Shown: positions 8,979 through 18,218 of the stretch, piece after piece
Numbering within the stretch: the first letter of the stretch is position 1
How the letters are laid out: each line of letters opens with the position of its first letter
Assembly: GCA_944323055.1 (NCBI GenBank)
Contig: CALUQZ010000003.1
Location: 1 to 64,000 of the forward strand
Source: an uncultured Acholeplasmatales bacterium
GTDB lineage: Bacteria; Bacillota_I; Bacilli_A; Acholeplasmatales; Anaeroplasmataceae
Length of the DNA: 64,000 nt
Reading direction: 5' to 3'
Position numbers and translations under genes: made by a program
The notes under the pieces: model-generated
What the model was told of the DNA's origin: nothing
Seen by the model: only the letters and a program-made list of their open reading frames with translations
Databases searched by the model: none

Positions 8979-9708
8979 AAAGATAATTATTTATCTATTA
9001 TCTATTATTACTATCTTTTTAATGCTATATATAATAGGTTTTACTATAAATAATGATATAATATTTCCTGCGCCTAGTTCTATATTCATAGCTTTAATAG
9101 ATTTACTTAAATCTTTAGATAGCTATGTCATATTAGGTTATACATTATTAAGATTATTAATTTCCTTAGGGCTTAGTTTTTTAATAGGGGCTACCTTAGG
9201 TATCTTAGCTGGTCGTTTTTATAATATTGAATTATTTTTAAAGCCTATAATAACTATTTTAAGAAGCTTACCATTAGCTACTATTATAGTTATAATAATG
9301 ATTATACTAGGATTTAATAAATCACCTTATATAATTTGTATGTTAATGTTAGTACCTGTTATATATGAATCATTCTTAAATGGAATTAAAAATCTAGATA
9401 AAGAGTTAATGATGGTTTGGCGTCTAGAAAGTAATTTTAATATTCTTGTTTTATTTAAAATAATTTTTCCTTTAGCTAGGCCATTTATTAAAACAGCCTA
9501 CACATCTAGTGTAGGCATGGGAATCAAAGTTTTAATTATGGCCGAGTTTGTTTGTTCAACGCGTAATTCAATTGGTAATGCTCTTGTTAATGCAGCTAAT
9601 TACTTAGAATACGATGTGGTTTTTGCTTGGAGCATTATAGCTATAATATTAGTTGTAATTGTTGAAAATATTCCAAAATTGTTTAACATTAGAAAAGAAG
9701 ATGAATAA
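8962..9708 (+). CDS. ABC importer permease, SsuC/TauC family
   Basis: About 248 residues with six transmembrane segments and a central cytoplasmic loop resembling the EAA loop (around 143-165, KELMMVWRLESNFNILVLFK). It would form the membrane channel for the binding protein encoded just upstream, overlapping it by 17 bp. I chose the ATG at 8962 over the adjacent GTG at 8959; both fit the GGCGG upstream. The EAA loop is degenerate, and the third component, an SsuB-like ATPase, is missing from the neighbourhood, so an ATPase encoded elsewhere must be assumed if the importer works. Confidence 0.75.
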   Translation: MNSITKKIIIYLLSIITIFLMLYIIGFTINNDIIFPAPSSIFIALIDLLKSLDSYVILGYTLLRLLISLGLSFLIGATLGILAGRFYNIELFLKPIITILRSLPLATIIVIIMIILGFNKSPYIICMLMLVPVIYESFLNGIKNLDKELMMVWRLESNFNILVLFKIIFPLARPFIKTAYTSSVGMGIKVLIMAEFVCSTRNSIGNALVNAANYLEYDVVFAWSIIAIILVVIVENIPKLFNIRKEDE

Positions 9709-9742
9709 AGAGGTATACAAAAAATATAGTATACCTCTTTTT
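9707..9742. terminator. Bidirectional terminator between convergent genes
   Basis: Twelve-bp stem (9707-9718 with 9729-9740, AGAGGTATAC arms) with a T run on the plus side. It serves the importer pair and probably the convergent ten-gene pectin operon. Confidence 0.8.
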
Positions 9743-9743
9743 A

Positions 9744-11300
9744 TTATTCGACATTTAATTCTTTTACTTCGACACATTCATAAGGTTTATCATTTAAATT
9801 GTTAAAATTAACTTTTTTCATGTTTACTTTATTAACATAATTAAATAATAATCCCTTACCTTTAATATCTTCAGCAAAACTCATCATTGCTGGTTTACCG
9901 GCAATTGGATCTAAAGCGTAAGTAAATGTAACATCGTTAAAGTTTATTTCTTCAATTGGTTGTTCTGGTAAACCATAAAAAGCACCAGCAGCGCAATTAA
10001 CATTATTACATGTTATATGTTTAAATGTAAATTTACCTAAATATGGTGTTCTATCATCAACTGGAAGCTTCTCTTTTGACCACACATATTCTGTCTTACC
10101 ATCTGGATCGCAGAAATAAAACATATTGATAACTAAAGGTGTTAAGACATTATCCATTTGAATATTTTCAAATGTTATATCATCAATAATGGCATCTTTG
10201 CCTCTACCTCTTCTTGTTTTAATTCTTAATCCTCTATCTGTTTGATTAAATATACATTTAGAAACTTTAATATCTTTAATTCCTCCAGCCATTTCACTGC
10301 CTAAAACGACAGCACCATGACCAAAATTCATTGAACAGTTACGGATATTAAAGTTTTCTGATGGTTTCTTATATTTAGAACCCATGTATATTTTACCAGC
10401 TTTAATAGCAATACAATCATCACCAACACTAAAATGAACACCTATAATATCAACGTTTTTACAAGACTCTGGGTCACAACCATCTGTGTTTGGGCTATCT
10501 TTAGGGCTGATTAGTTTCATGTCAATGAAGCGAATATTCTTAGAAAAATATGGGTGTAAATTCCAAGATGGTGTATTAGTTACTGTAACACCTTCAAATG
10601 TAATGTTTTCACAATGATTTAAAAATACACCACGAGGACGCCATGCAATCCTTTTTTCTCTAACGTTTACCCACCAATCAGCATTTTGAGCATTGCCATC
10701 AATAATACCTTCACCTATAATACTAACGTTTTTAACGTTGATTCCAGTGATTATACTAGCAAAACAACTTAATGGGTTTCCTTCCCAACTACCAAGATTG
10801 TATTCTTCTTTTTCATCAGTAGTGTATATAGTACCTGGCAATATAGGATATAAATTTCTATCAGTAGCACCTAATAAATGAGCTTCTTTAGCTAATTCTA
10901 TAGTTATATTACTACGTAAAAATAATGGGCCAGTTAAATAAGTACCTTTAGGTATAAAAACACGACCATCTTTAGGGCAAGCCTCAATAGCTGCCTGTAA
11001 AAAATTAGTATCAAGAGTTGTACCGTCACCCTTAGCCCCAATATCTTTAACATTTATCGTTACATACTCTTTTTTGGTTTTTATTTCTTGAAAATATTTA
11101 ACTTTTTTATCGTCTATTAAGATGTCATATTTTGTGTTTGGTTCTAAATTATAGATTGAAAAAACATTAGTTTTAACATCTTTAGCATATAAACTTTCGT
11201 TTACATAAACGTCATATTCACTAGTTGCAAAATATGGATTGTTATTATCAATTTCAATAGTTAATGATCTTGTACCTAAATATATTACATCAAACTCCAT
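9744..11300 (-). CDS. Cytoplasmic GH28 polygalacturonase (probably exo-acting)
   Basis: The enzyme hydrolyses alpha-1,4 galacturonic bonds in de-esterified pectin fragments. All four GH28 signature motifs are present: NTDG (271-274), GDDC (293-296, catalytic Asp residues), GHG (328-330) and RIKT (359-362), on a right-handed beta-helix starting near VKDIGAKGDG. Residues 1-77 form a fibronectin-III-like N-terminal domain, as in bacterial exo-polygalacturonases of PehX type. There is no signal peptide, so it should act in the cytoplasm on imported oligogalacturonides. It is the last gene of the operon, with its ribosome site AGGTGAT next to the preceding stop. Confidence 0.92.
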   Translation of the reverse strand: MEFDVIYLGTRSLTIEIDNNNPYFATSEYDVYVNESLYAKDVKTNVFSIYNLEPNTKYDILIDDKKVKYFQEIKTKKEYVTINVKDIGAKGDGTTLDTNFLQAAIEACPKDGRVFIPKGTYLTGPLFLRSNITIELAKEAHLLGATDRNLYPILPGTIYTTDEKEEYNLGSWEGNPLSCFASIITGINVKNVSIIGEGIIDGNAQNADWWVNVREKRIAWRPRGVFLNHCENITFEGVTVTNTPSWNLHPYFSKNIRFIDMKLISPKDSPNTDGCDPESCKNVDIIGVHFSVGDDCIAIKAGKIYMGSKYKKPSENFNIRNCSMNFGHGAVVLGSEMAGGIKDIKVSKCIFNQTDRGLRIKTRRGRGKDAIIDDITFENIQMDNVLTPLVINMFYFCDPDGKTEYVWSKEKLPVDDRTPYLGKFTFKHITCNNVNCAAGAFYGLPEQPIEEINFNDVTFTYALDPIAGKPAMMSFAEDIKGKGLLFNYVNKVNMKKVNFNNLNDKPYECVEVKELNVE

Positions 11301-11308
11301 AATATCAC

Positions 11309-11875
11309 CTACAATTCAGCATCTTTTTCAACTTTATTTGATTTATTAAATTTATACTTTTTATATGCATTAAATATTGTATTTTTAATAAATAGATAGA
11401 TAAAGTCAACAACTGTAACTGCTAAACCAAATCCCAAAGGCTCAACACCCTCGACTCCCCAAACAGAAATTAAACCCTTTGAACTCAAAAAACCTAGAAC
11501 ATAAAAACATGGTACAATAACCAAAACAGAATAACCTAAATACATAAAAAATGATTTAGTTCCCTTAACATTAATTATGTTATAGTAATATGTATCATCT
11601 CTACTAGTACGCATCAATCTTACAATTTGTTTAACTACATACTCACTAACTAAAGCATAACCTAAAATTAAACATACAAGTAAAAATAATGTTGAGTCAT
11701 CCGTATTCACACTGCTCCACAAAAAGCCTCCGCCTACACCGAAAAAATAAAAGGCAGCCCCAGCCGCCCAATATTTTAAAAATAGAATTTTAAGCCAAGA
11801 CGGAATTTTTGCAAAAAATTTAGTTTTTTGATAACTCTCAATATCATTTTTGTCAAATTCTTCTTTTTTATTCAT
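11309..11875 (-). CDS. Uncharacterised membrane protein in the pectin-importer operon
   Basis: I do not recognise this 188-residue protein. It has a charged N-terminus, about four predicted transmembrane segments (near 35-55, 65-85, 108-130 and 145-168) and a Lys-rich C-terminal tail. It lies between another unknown membrane gene and the GH28 gene, with gaps of 21 and 8 bp, so it is clearly part of the operon. A structural or accessory role for the importer is an inference from position only. Confidence 0.55.
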   Translation of the reverse strand: MNKKEEFDKNDIESYQKTKFFAKIPSWLKILFLKYWAAGAAFYFFGVGGGFLWSSVNTDDSTLFLLVCLILGYALVSEYVVKQIVRLMRTSRDDTYYYNIINVKGTKSFFMYLGYSVLVIVPCFYVLGFLSSKGLISVWGVEGVEPLGFGLAVTVVDFIYLFIKNTIFNAYKKYKFNKSNKVEKDAEL

Positions 11876-11896
11876 CTAAGCCTCTTCTAATTTTAA

Positions 11897-12418
11897 TTAT
11901 TCTTTTTCTAGATGTTTATCAATGAAGAATAGATTCATTATAGAACCAGCAAGATTACATAAAACCGAAATAATTATACATATCATAGATCCTACAACAG
12001 CTGTAGTAAATCTACCATATTTAATAAAATTTAAACAATATAATATTGCAAAAACAATAAGAATTGCTGTTATTACCAAACTAAATACCGCATGGAATAA
12101 TGATCTTTTTGAAGAGAACGAAAAACCATTAAAAATACTAATACACCCTAATAAAATTAATATAAATAAATAGAATGATGTGTTTTCATATCCACTAGGT
12201 AAAAGATGGATGGCTGTTATATGTGATCCCATGAATAAACCAATAAATAAACCTGGAACCATTAATAATACCATTGATATGTGCCATGGAGCTGCAATAA
12301 ACATTCCATATAAATCATATTTTAATTTATTCAAAAAAGACATTTCTTTTTTTGGATGTTTTTTTACTTGTTCTTCAGGATTAGAAGTAACTTCTTTTTT
12401 AATTTCATTATCTTGCAT
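11897..12418 (-). CDS. Uncharacterised membrane protein following the importer ATPase
   Basis: This 173-residue protein has a charged cytoplasmic N-terminus (about 30 residues with KKHPKKEMS) and four hydrophobic segments; the second and third are joined by a short basic loop (FSSKRSLF). No family is recognised. Its ATG overlaps the stop of the ATPase gene as TAATG, so translation is coupled and the product is probably made in fixed ratio with the ATPase. An importer-associated role is an inference. Confidence 0.55.
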   Translation of the reverse strand: MQDNEIKKEVTSNPEEQVKKHPKKEMSFLNKLKYDLYGMFIAAPWHISMVLLMVPGLFIGLFMGSHITAIHLLPSGYENTSFYLFILILLGCISIFNGFSFSSKRSLFHAVFSLVITAILIVFAILYCLNFIKYGRFTTAVVGSMICIIISVLCNLAGSIMNLFFIDKHLEKE

Positions 12419-13659
12419 TACTTTTCCTCCTTTATGCCAACATATTCTTCTGGTCTAATTCTTCTAGTCGTTTGAGCATCAAAGAAATGCATTTTGTCTT
12501 TATCAAAGCATAATTTTACATTTCCTAATTTACCACGAACATCTCTTACATCAACCTTAGCAATTACATTATTATCCATATATTTAGTGTATAATAGATA
12601 ATAAGAACCTAGCATTTCTTGTAATTCAATTTCACAATCGAAAATAGCATCTGCATTTTCTTTTAATTTTGCTTCTTCTAAACAAACATATTCTGGTCTA
12701 ATAGCCATTACAATATCTCTGTTTATATAACCTTGTGATTTTAATAATTCAAATTTTTCCTTAGAAACTTTAACTTTGCAAGCTAGTGCTTTTTCGGCTA
12801 ATTCATTATTTTTAATGAATTCTTTATCAACTTTGTCTTTTTCTTCTTCAGACATAGCTTTGTATTCTTCAGTTGCTTGTGGGAAAGCTTCTTTAGAAAT
12901 GAAGTAACCATCTTTAGTCACACGACCGTAACAGAAGTTCATAGGAGGTGTTCCGATGAAACCTGCAACGAATAAGTTTTCAGGATTATCAAACATTTCC
13001 TTAGGTGTAGCAATTTGTTGCACTCTACCTTCACTCATAACTACAATTCTTGTAGCTAATGTTAAGGCTTCAATTTGATCATGTGTTACATAGATAAATG
13101 TAGCATTTAATCTATTATGTAGAGTCATTAATTCTTTACGCATCGTACCACGTAATTTTGCATCTAGATTTGATAACGGTTCATCTAGTAAGAAAACGAA
13201 TGGATTACGAACGATAGCACGACCTACAGCAACTCTTTGTCTTTGACCACCTGATAATTGTTTAGGTTTACGATTTAAATATGGAACTAAACCTAAAATT
13301 TCAGCTGCTTGCATAACTCTTCTATGTTTTTCATCTTCATCAACTTTTCTAATAGTTAAAGAGAATGCAAGATTTTGGTATACCGTCATGTGAGCATATA
13401 ATGCATAGTTTTGGAAAACCATTGCGATATCACGATCTTTAGGTGCTAAATCATTAACTCTTTTACCATTAATAATTAAGTCACCTGAACTAATTTCTTC
13501 AAGACCAGCTATCATTCTTAATGTTGTTGATTTCCCGCATCCTGAAGGACCAGCTAGTACTATGAACTCACCATGTTCAATATCAATATTAAAATCAAAA
13601 ACAGCTTGTACACCATTAGGATATATTTTGTTGACATTTCTTAATATTAAATCAGACAT
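12418..13659 (-). CDS. msmX: Sugar ABC importer ATPase, MsmX/UgpC/MalK type
   Basis: The 413-residue protein energises carbohydrate import. Its nucleotide-binding domain has GPSGCGKST (Walker A), the Q-loop, LSGGQRQRVAVGRAI (signature), LLDEPLSNLD (Walker B) and the THDQ switch histidine. A C-terminal OB-fold/TOBE region of about 170 residues includes IRPEYVCLEE, as in MalK-type proteins. At 413 residues it is longer than the usual 365-370, because of a charged insertion around 255-300. In Firmicutes one such ATPase often serves several importers. Here it is encoded inside the importer operon, unlike the usual stand-alone msmX. Confidence 0.93.
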   Translation of the reverse strand: MSDLILRNVNKIYPNGVQAVFDFNIDIEHGEFIVLAGPSGCGKSTTLRMIAGLEEISSGDLIINGKRVNDLAPKDRDIAMVFQNYALYAHMTVYQNLAFSLTIRKVDEDEKHRRVMQAAEILGLVPYLNRKPKQLSGGQRQRVAVGRAIVRNPFVFLLDEPLSNLDAKLRGTMRKELMTLHNRLNATFIYVTHDQIEALTLATRIVVMSEGRVQQIATPKEMFDNPENLFVAGFIGTPPMNFCYGRVTKDGYFISKEAFPQATEEYKAMSEEEKDKVDKEFIKNNELAEKALACKVKVSKEKFELLKSQGYINRDIVMAIRPEYVCLEEAKLKENADAIFDCEIELQEMLGSYYLLYTKYMDNNVIAKVDVRDVRGKLGNVKLCFDKDKMHFFDAQTTRRIRPEEYVGIKEEK

Positions 13660-13673
13660 ATAACAAATTCCTC

Positions 13674-14543
13674 CTAATTCTTCTTAATACTAGCTAAATA
13701 ATTATTTAACTTAATAGACTTGAAATAACCTACTATACCAGCCACTACAAAGCAAACAGTAGAAACACCTAATAAAACTATCATAATAACTGATCTAACA
13801 TAACCACTTTGAGTTAACATATTAGCTACTCCTGATGAATCAGTTAAAGCAGCACCCAAATAGTTTTGCCTAATAGATTCAATTAAAGCTGAATCACCAG
13901 CATTAACAGCATCAACATATCTACCATATTGAATCATAGTTTGCAATGGTAGTAAGAAAATCATAACAAAAGAAATAACACCTATAATAAATAAAGTTAT
14001 AGCGTATTCTTTTTTATATGCTTTTACTTTTTCACAAGCAAGAAAGCCAACCAAGAAAATAGCAATATTAATTAAAATATAAATAAATGATACAATAAAA
14101 GTAGCCTGAACAGTATTTAACGTAATTAATAGATTTAATACTAAGAAAATAATTCCTAAATAACCTAATTTTTGAGAAAAACCATTATTATTGTAATGTA
14201 ATTCTTCAAGCTTAGTATGTTCAGAATCATCTAAAGACAATAATGATAATCCCCATTTTTGCGTTAACAATAATGTTTGGCCATCTTCATCATAAATATC
14301 CGCAACTAAAGTTGCATTGCTGCTTTCATTTTTATTACGTTTAACTTGAATCATTTTATCTTCAACTAACGTAAATGTTCCATCCGCAGAATCATCTATG
14401 TGATATTTAATTACAAGCCCTTTAACTGTAGTTAATAATTTTGCTTTTTGTGTGTCTTTTGTAGTATAAATAGTAGGTACAATTTGGTTAGTTACTTTTG
14501 ATACTAAACCAATTTTAGCATCTAATAAACGATTATTTTGCAT
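13674..14543 (-). CDS. Uncharacterised membrane protein with a soluble N-terminal domain
   Basis: About 289 residues, not recognised. The first 125 residues look soluble and beta-rich (alternating strands such as LVIKYHIDDSADGTFTLVEDK), and are followed by about five transmembrane segments. A loop of about 45 residues rich in Asp and Ala lies between the fourth and fifth. I prefer the ATG at 14543, which has GAGGTAGG upstream, over a GTG at 14552. It overlaps the upstream gene by 11 bp. The soluble domain next to an importer ATPase suggests a regulatory or scaffolding part, but that is only inference. Confidence 0.5.
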   Translation of the reverse strand: MQNNRLLDAKIGLVSKVTNQIVPTIYTTKDTQKAKLLTTVKGLVIKYHIDDSADGTFTLVEDKMIQVKRNKNESSNATLVADIYDEDGQTLLLTQKWGLSLLSLDDSEHTKLEELHYNNNGFSQKLGYLGIIFLVLNLLITLNTVQATFIVSFIYILINIAIFLVGFLACEKVKAYKKEYAITLFIIGVISFVMIFLLPLQTMIQYGRYVDAVNAGDSALIESIRQNYLGAALTDSSGVANMLTQSGYVRSVIMIVLLGVSTVCFVVAGIVGYFKSIKLNNYLASIKKN

Positions 14544-15081
14544 CAGTAACACCTACCTCTTCTACTTTTGCTTTTACATAATGATTTTGTTTATATTTTA
14601 AGAAATTTAACACTGCATAAATCACTAAAACTACAATAAATATAATTACCATAATCATAGCAAAATTAAATCCAGTAGTATTATAATTATAACTATGGTC
14701 TAAATTAAATTGGTCATCATAAGCTTTTAATTCATCATAATGTTCATTGAAAATTGATATACATTTTGCAATTAAAGATATTACATATATTGATAGACCA
14801 ATTGTTACTACAGGAATAACTTCACCAGCAATTATATTAGAAATATACATCTTTTTGCGACTAGAGTTGCCAAGAATGTTTAATATAGCAAGACCAACTA
14901 AACCAACAATTACTAATAACAACATTGTTGTATTAGCCGCATTACATGCATCGGCAAAATCTTGTCTAGATGGTGTAGGAATATAGTTATATTGTGTCAT
15001 AAAAGCACAAGTTGCAACTAAAACTAGAGCTATTGCTAATAAATACACAATATTAAATATTTTGTGAAGCTTATAAATCAT
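14533..15081 (-). CDS. Uncharacterised four-helix membrane protein in the importer operon
   Basis: The 182-residue protein has four predicted transmembrane segments (near 9-28, 50-68, 78-105 and 138-162) and a short basic tail. Between the third and fourth is a charged loop of about 30 residues (YDELKAYDDQFNLDHSYNYN). No family is recognised. It follows the solute-binding protein gene after an 84-bp gap that contains a strong hairpin, and has its own ribosome site AGAAAGGGG. It overlaps the next gene, so both are made together. Confidence 0.55.
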   Translation of the reverse strand: MIYKLHKIFNIVYLLAIALVLVATCAFMTQYNYIPTPSRQDFADACNAANTTMLLLVIVGLVGLAILNILGNSSRKKMYISNIIAGEVIPVVTIGLSIYVISLIAKCISIFNEHYDELKAYDDQFNLDHSYNYNTTGFNFAMIMVIIFIVVLVIYAVLNFLKYKQNHYVKAKVEEVGVTDAK

Positions 15082-15106
15082 GTAAACTTCCCCTTTCTAA
15101 TATTAT

Positions 15107-15137
15107 ATGGTGGTGTAGCACAATACTACACCATCAT
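15107..15137 (-). other. Intercistronic hairpin downstream of the binding-protein gene
   Basis: Twelve-base arms (15107-15118 with 15126-15137, GGTGTAG core, one mismatch) and no T run after it on the minus strand. Such a stem protects the upstream message from 3' decay and lowers downstream expression, which would raise the binding protein above the other subunits. Confidence 0.5.
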
Positions 15138-15165
15138 ATTTTTCGAAACTTTTTAAATGTAACTA

Positions 15166-17325
15166 TTAGTTAGATGAACCGCTCATTCTAGCATATACTG
15201 TTCTATATGTATTTAAGAAAGCATTGTTAGTTTGTTCATAAACAGCTTTGAATGAAGAAAGTTGAGAGGCATTTACACCATTTTTGATTAATGCTGTATA
15301 ACCACAAGTCTTGTTTTTTGAATTTTCACGCCATGCTTCATTAATTGTACCATTAGCAACACTTTCAATTAATTGATTTTCATTATCTGTTAACGGGAAG
15401 CTTGTAGGAACACATGAGAAGAATAATGAAGAACCTTTATGAGCTGCAGTATCACAAATTAACATAGAACCAGCTGCAATTGCTTCAGAAACTTCTGACA
15501 TAGCAGGTTGCATATATTCTTGTTCAACGAATTGATATTCTAGAGCTGATGAACGAATATTACCGAAACCTAAAGAGTTACCAACGAAACGAGTATAATA
15601 TTCGAACCAACCACCTGATAAACCTAAGTTTTCATTCATGTTAGTAATTTGATCATAAATACGATCAGCTACAACTACATAAGTGTCGCCTTTATAAACG
15701 CCAACACCATCATCTAAAGAATCTGGATTTGGATCAACACGGTTACCATTTTCATCATATGTAGTTACAGCTTTACGATATGTAGTTGTATTAGGACCAA
15801 AGTCGCAAAGATCAGCACCTTCATCTGAATAGAAATAATCAATAATAGATACAGCAGTTTCAATCATATCTGAATCTGCATTAGAAGGAATACACCAAGC
15901 ACCTGTTTTTAATGATCTTGCATCTTCTGAGAAGTGAATATAAGTACCATCACCATTACCTAATTTTTCACCATCTTTTTCATAGATACCCCAATCTACT
16001 GCAGGTGGCATAATAGCTACTAAGCCCATATGATCAAGCATATCATCAGGAACAACGGCTGCTGTAGATTGTGCATAATCATAGAATACAGCACCAGTAC
16101 CATCTTCTAATTTTTGATCACGCCATGATGTAGATTGACCAGCTGTACCATCATATTCTTGAATAATTAATCCTTCTTTATATAATGTGTTAATAATATT
16201 AATTACTGCATAAGAATTATCTTGAGTACGAGCATCTTGTAATTCACCATTTTGGTCAAAGTATAATCTTTCTTTTTCAGCATCGGCACCTTTTTGGCCA
16301 AACATTTGCATTAATGATAATACTTGACGTTGACGGTTACTATCATTATTTCTTGGAACAAATACGTCAATACTATTTGAACCATTTAAATATTGAGGAT
16401 TTGTTTTAATACAACGCCATAATGCGATGAAATCATCAGTATTATAAGCTGCTCTATTTGTTAAGAATACATCTGAACGATTTGTATATAATTTATCGCC
16501 ATTAGCATCTTCTAAGTTCATATATGTATCATCAATATGTTTTCTTAAAGATTCAACTAAATTTTTACCATCTAGTGTGCTAAGTTGATTTTGTTTATAA
16601 ATAGCACTATGATCATATGATACATGAACTGTTGTAGAACCTGTACCATCTGCATCAGTTACTAATACATCATAATCTTTATCTTCTTCATTGAATGGTT
16701 GATAAGCTGCTGTAATTTTTGTAGCTGTATCTAAATTACTAGGTAAAGTATCACCATCTAATAATTTTTTTACATATGATGAAGAAATCATAAAATATTT
16801 TTCAATATCATCAACACCATCAAAATATACTGCTGAATAAACTTTACCATCAGCTTGTTTTAATTGGTTCCAAACTGAAGGATGATCTTCAAGATATTTA
16901 CTGAAATTAGGCATTTGATCAAAATAATCACTAATTGGTGTTAAATTACCAGTAGTATACATAGTAGTAACTTGTGATAATGTAGCCATTAATAATTCAA
17001 CATTTTCACCACCAACACCTTTAAATTGATTATCCATAAAAGCTTGTGCAGAAGATTGAGTTGAACCAGATTGATAGTTACCAACATCTTTAATAGTAAC
17101 ACCAAATTTTTCTTGTAAAACTTCCCACATAGGTAATAAACTACCATTTGTATAAGTTTTGCCATCTACTTCAAATGATGTAGCTTGTTTATAAGTTGGG
17201 CCTTGATCTTCTTTATATACTACAGAAATATCTAAAGTATTGCTTGAAGAATCATCACATGCTGTAAGACCTAAACCAGCAATTGTTGCTAATGCAACAC
17301 CACCTAAAATTTTTACTTTTTTCAT
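15166..17325 (-). CDS. Large extracellular solute-binding lipoprotein of an LplA/YtcQ-like importer
   Basis: The 719-residue protein starts with a lipoprotein signal peptide whose lipobox ends GLTAC (Cys23). It is a family 1 solute-binding protein of the large LplA/YtcQ type, longer than the usual 500-550. The pattern includes a surface region rich in Asp, Gly and aromatic residues and a late GAWCIPSNADSDMIETAVSIIDYFYSDEGADL, which matches the hinge-proximal C-terminal motif of this family. Relatives carry oligogalacturonides or rhamnogalacturonan pieces. Ligand assignment here rests on the GH28 gene in the same operon. It precedes the membrane-protein genes and follows both permease genes. 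Confidence 0.85.
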   Translation of the reverse strand: MKKVKILGGVALATIAGLGLTACDDSSSNTLDISVVYKEDQGPTYKQATSFEVDGKTYTNGSLLPMWEVLQEKFGVTIKDVGNYQSGSTQSSAQAFMDNQFKGVGGENVELLMATLSQVTTMYTTGNLTPISDYFDQMPNFSKYLEDHPSVWNQLKQADGKVYSAVYFDGVDDIEKYFMISSSYVKKLLDGDTLPSNLDTATKITAAYQPFNEEDKDYDVLVTDADGTGSTTVHVSYDHSAIYKQNQLSTLDGKNLVESLRKHIDDTYMNLEDANGDKLYTNRSDVFLTNRAAYNTDDFIALWRCIKTNPQYLNGSNSIDVFVPRNNDSNRQRQVLSLMQMFGQKGADAEKERLYFDQNGELQDARTQDNSYAVINIINTLYKEGLIIQEYDGTAGQSTSWRDQKLEDGTGAVFYDYAQSTAAVVPDDMLDHMGLVAIMPPAVDWGIYEKDGEKLGNGDGTYIHFSEDARSLKTGAWCIPSNADSDMIETAVSIIDYFYSDEGADLCDFGPNTTTYRKAVTTYDENGNRVDPNPDSLDDGVGVYKGDTYVVVADRIYDQITNMNENLGLSGGWFEYYTRFVGNSLGFGNIRSSALEYQFVEQEYMQPAMSEVSEAIAAGSMLICDTAAHKGSSLFFSCVPTSFPLTDNENQLIESVANGTINEAWRENSKNKTCGYTALIKNGVNASQLSSFKAVYEQTNNAFLNTYRTVYARMSGSSN

Positions 17326-17346
17326 TTTTTTCCCCTTCTTTTAAAA

Positions 17347-18204
17347 TTATTCTTTGACACCGCCAAGATTAACACCGGCTGCAAAGTATTTTTGTAATTG
17401 TGGATAAATAATAATTATCGGTATAATAGAACAAATAATCATGGCTGATTGTATTGCGTTTGGAGCTGCTGGTAAATTAGTAGCACCATCACCACCTAAT
17501 TGGTTGGAAATAAAATTACGCATATATACTTGTAGTGGTTGGTAATCACCACTTAACAACAATCTTGGCCAAGCATAACTATTCCAATGGTTCAAAGCAT
17601 AGAACATTGTAACTGTTGCAATAGAAGCCTTTGACATTGGTAAATATATTTTTGTTAATAATTGGAATTCATTAGCACCATCAATAGTAGCTGCTTCTTC
17701 TATTTCATAAGGAACTGATGAGAAGTAGTTTCTTAATAATACGATGTTATATGCACTAAATCCTAAAGCAATTAAATAACCAAATCTATTATTGTTAATA
17801 CCAAATCTTAAGAAGTTTTGATATGTAGGAACCATACCTGCATTAAACCACATAGTTAAAACTAATAAAAAGTTAAAACCACGGCCCCATAGTAATCTCT
17901 TCTTAGATAATGCATATGCACCTGTAATAGCAATAAACATACAAACTATTGTACCATAGAATGTAAAGAATATAGTATTAGAATAAGCAATCCAATAATC
18001 TGCGCTTCTTACTACATATAATAAGGCATCAAATTGTAAACCAACTGGCCACAAATAAACTTGTGAATAGTTAACAGCTTCTTCGCTTGATAATGCTGTA
18101 GATAACGTGAAAATCAAAGGATAAATACAGCATAAAGCAAATATAGTAAGTAATACATATGCAAGTATCTTAAATACCTTTTCTGATAATGTCATTCTTT
18201 TCAT
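17347..18204 (-). CDS. Oligosaccharide ABC importer permease, LplC/YtcP family
   Basis: The 285-residue protein has six transmembrane segments and the EAA loop EEAATIDGANEFQLLTKIYLP (about 165-186), which contacts the ATPase. It pairs with the LplB-like permease encoded just upstream (14-bp gap). The C-terminus ends GVNLGGVKE, typical for this subfamily, which in B. subtilis (YtcP) serves rhamnogalacturonan uptake. The ATP supplier is probably the ATPase at 12418-13659. Confidence 0.92.
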   Translation of the reverse strand: MKRMTLSEKVFKILAYVLLTIFALCCIYPLIFTLSTALSSEEAVNYSQVYLWPVGLQFDALLYVVRSADYWIAYSNTIFFTFYGTIVCMFIAITGAYALSKKRLLWGRGFNFLLVLTMWFNAGMVPTYQNFLRFGINNNRFGYLIALGFSAYNIVLLRNYFSSVPYEIEEAATIDGANEFQLLTKIYLPMSKASIATVTMFYALNHWNSYAWPRLLLSGDYQPLQVYMRNFISNQLGGDGATNLPAAPNAIQSAMIICSIIPIIIIYPQLQKYFAAGVNLGGVKE

Positions 18205-18218
18205 ATCTATTCACCATC

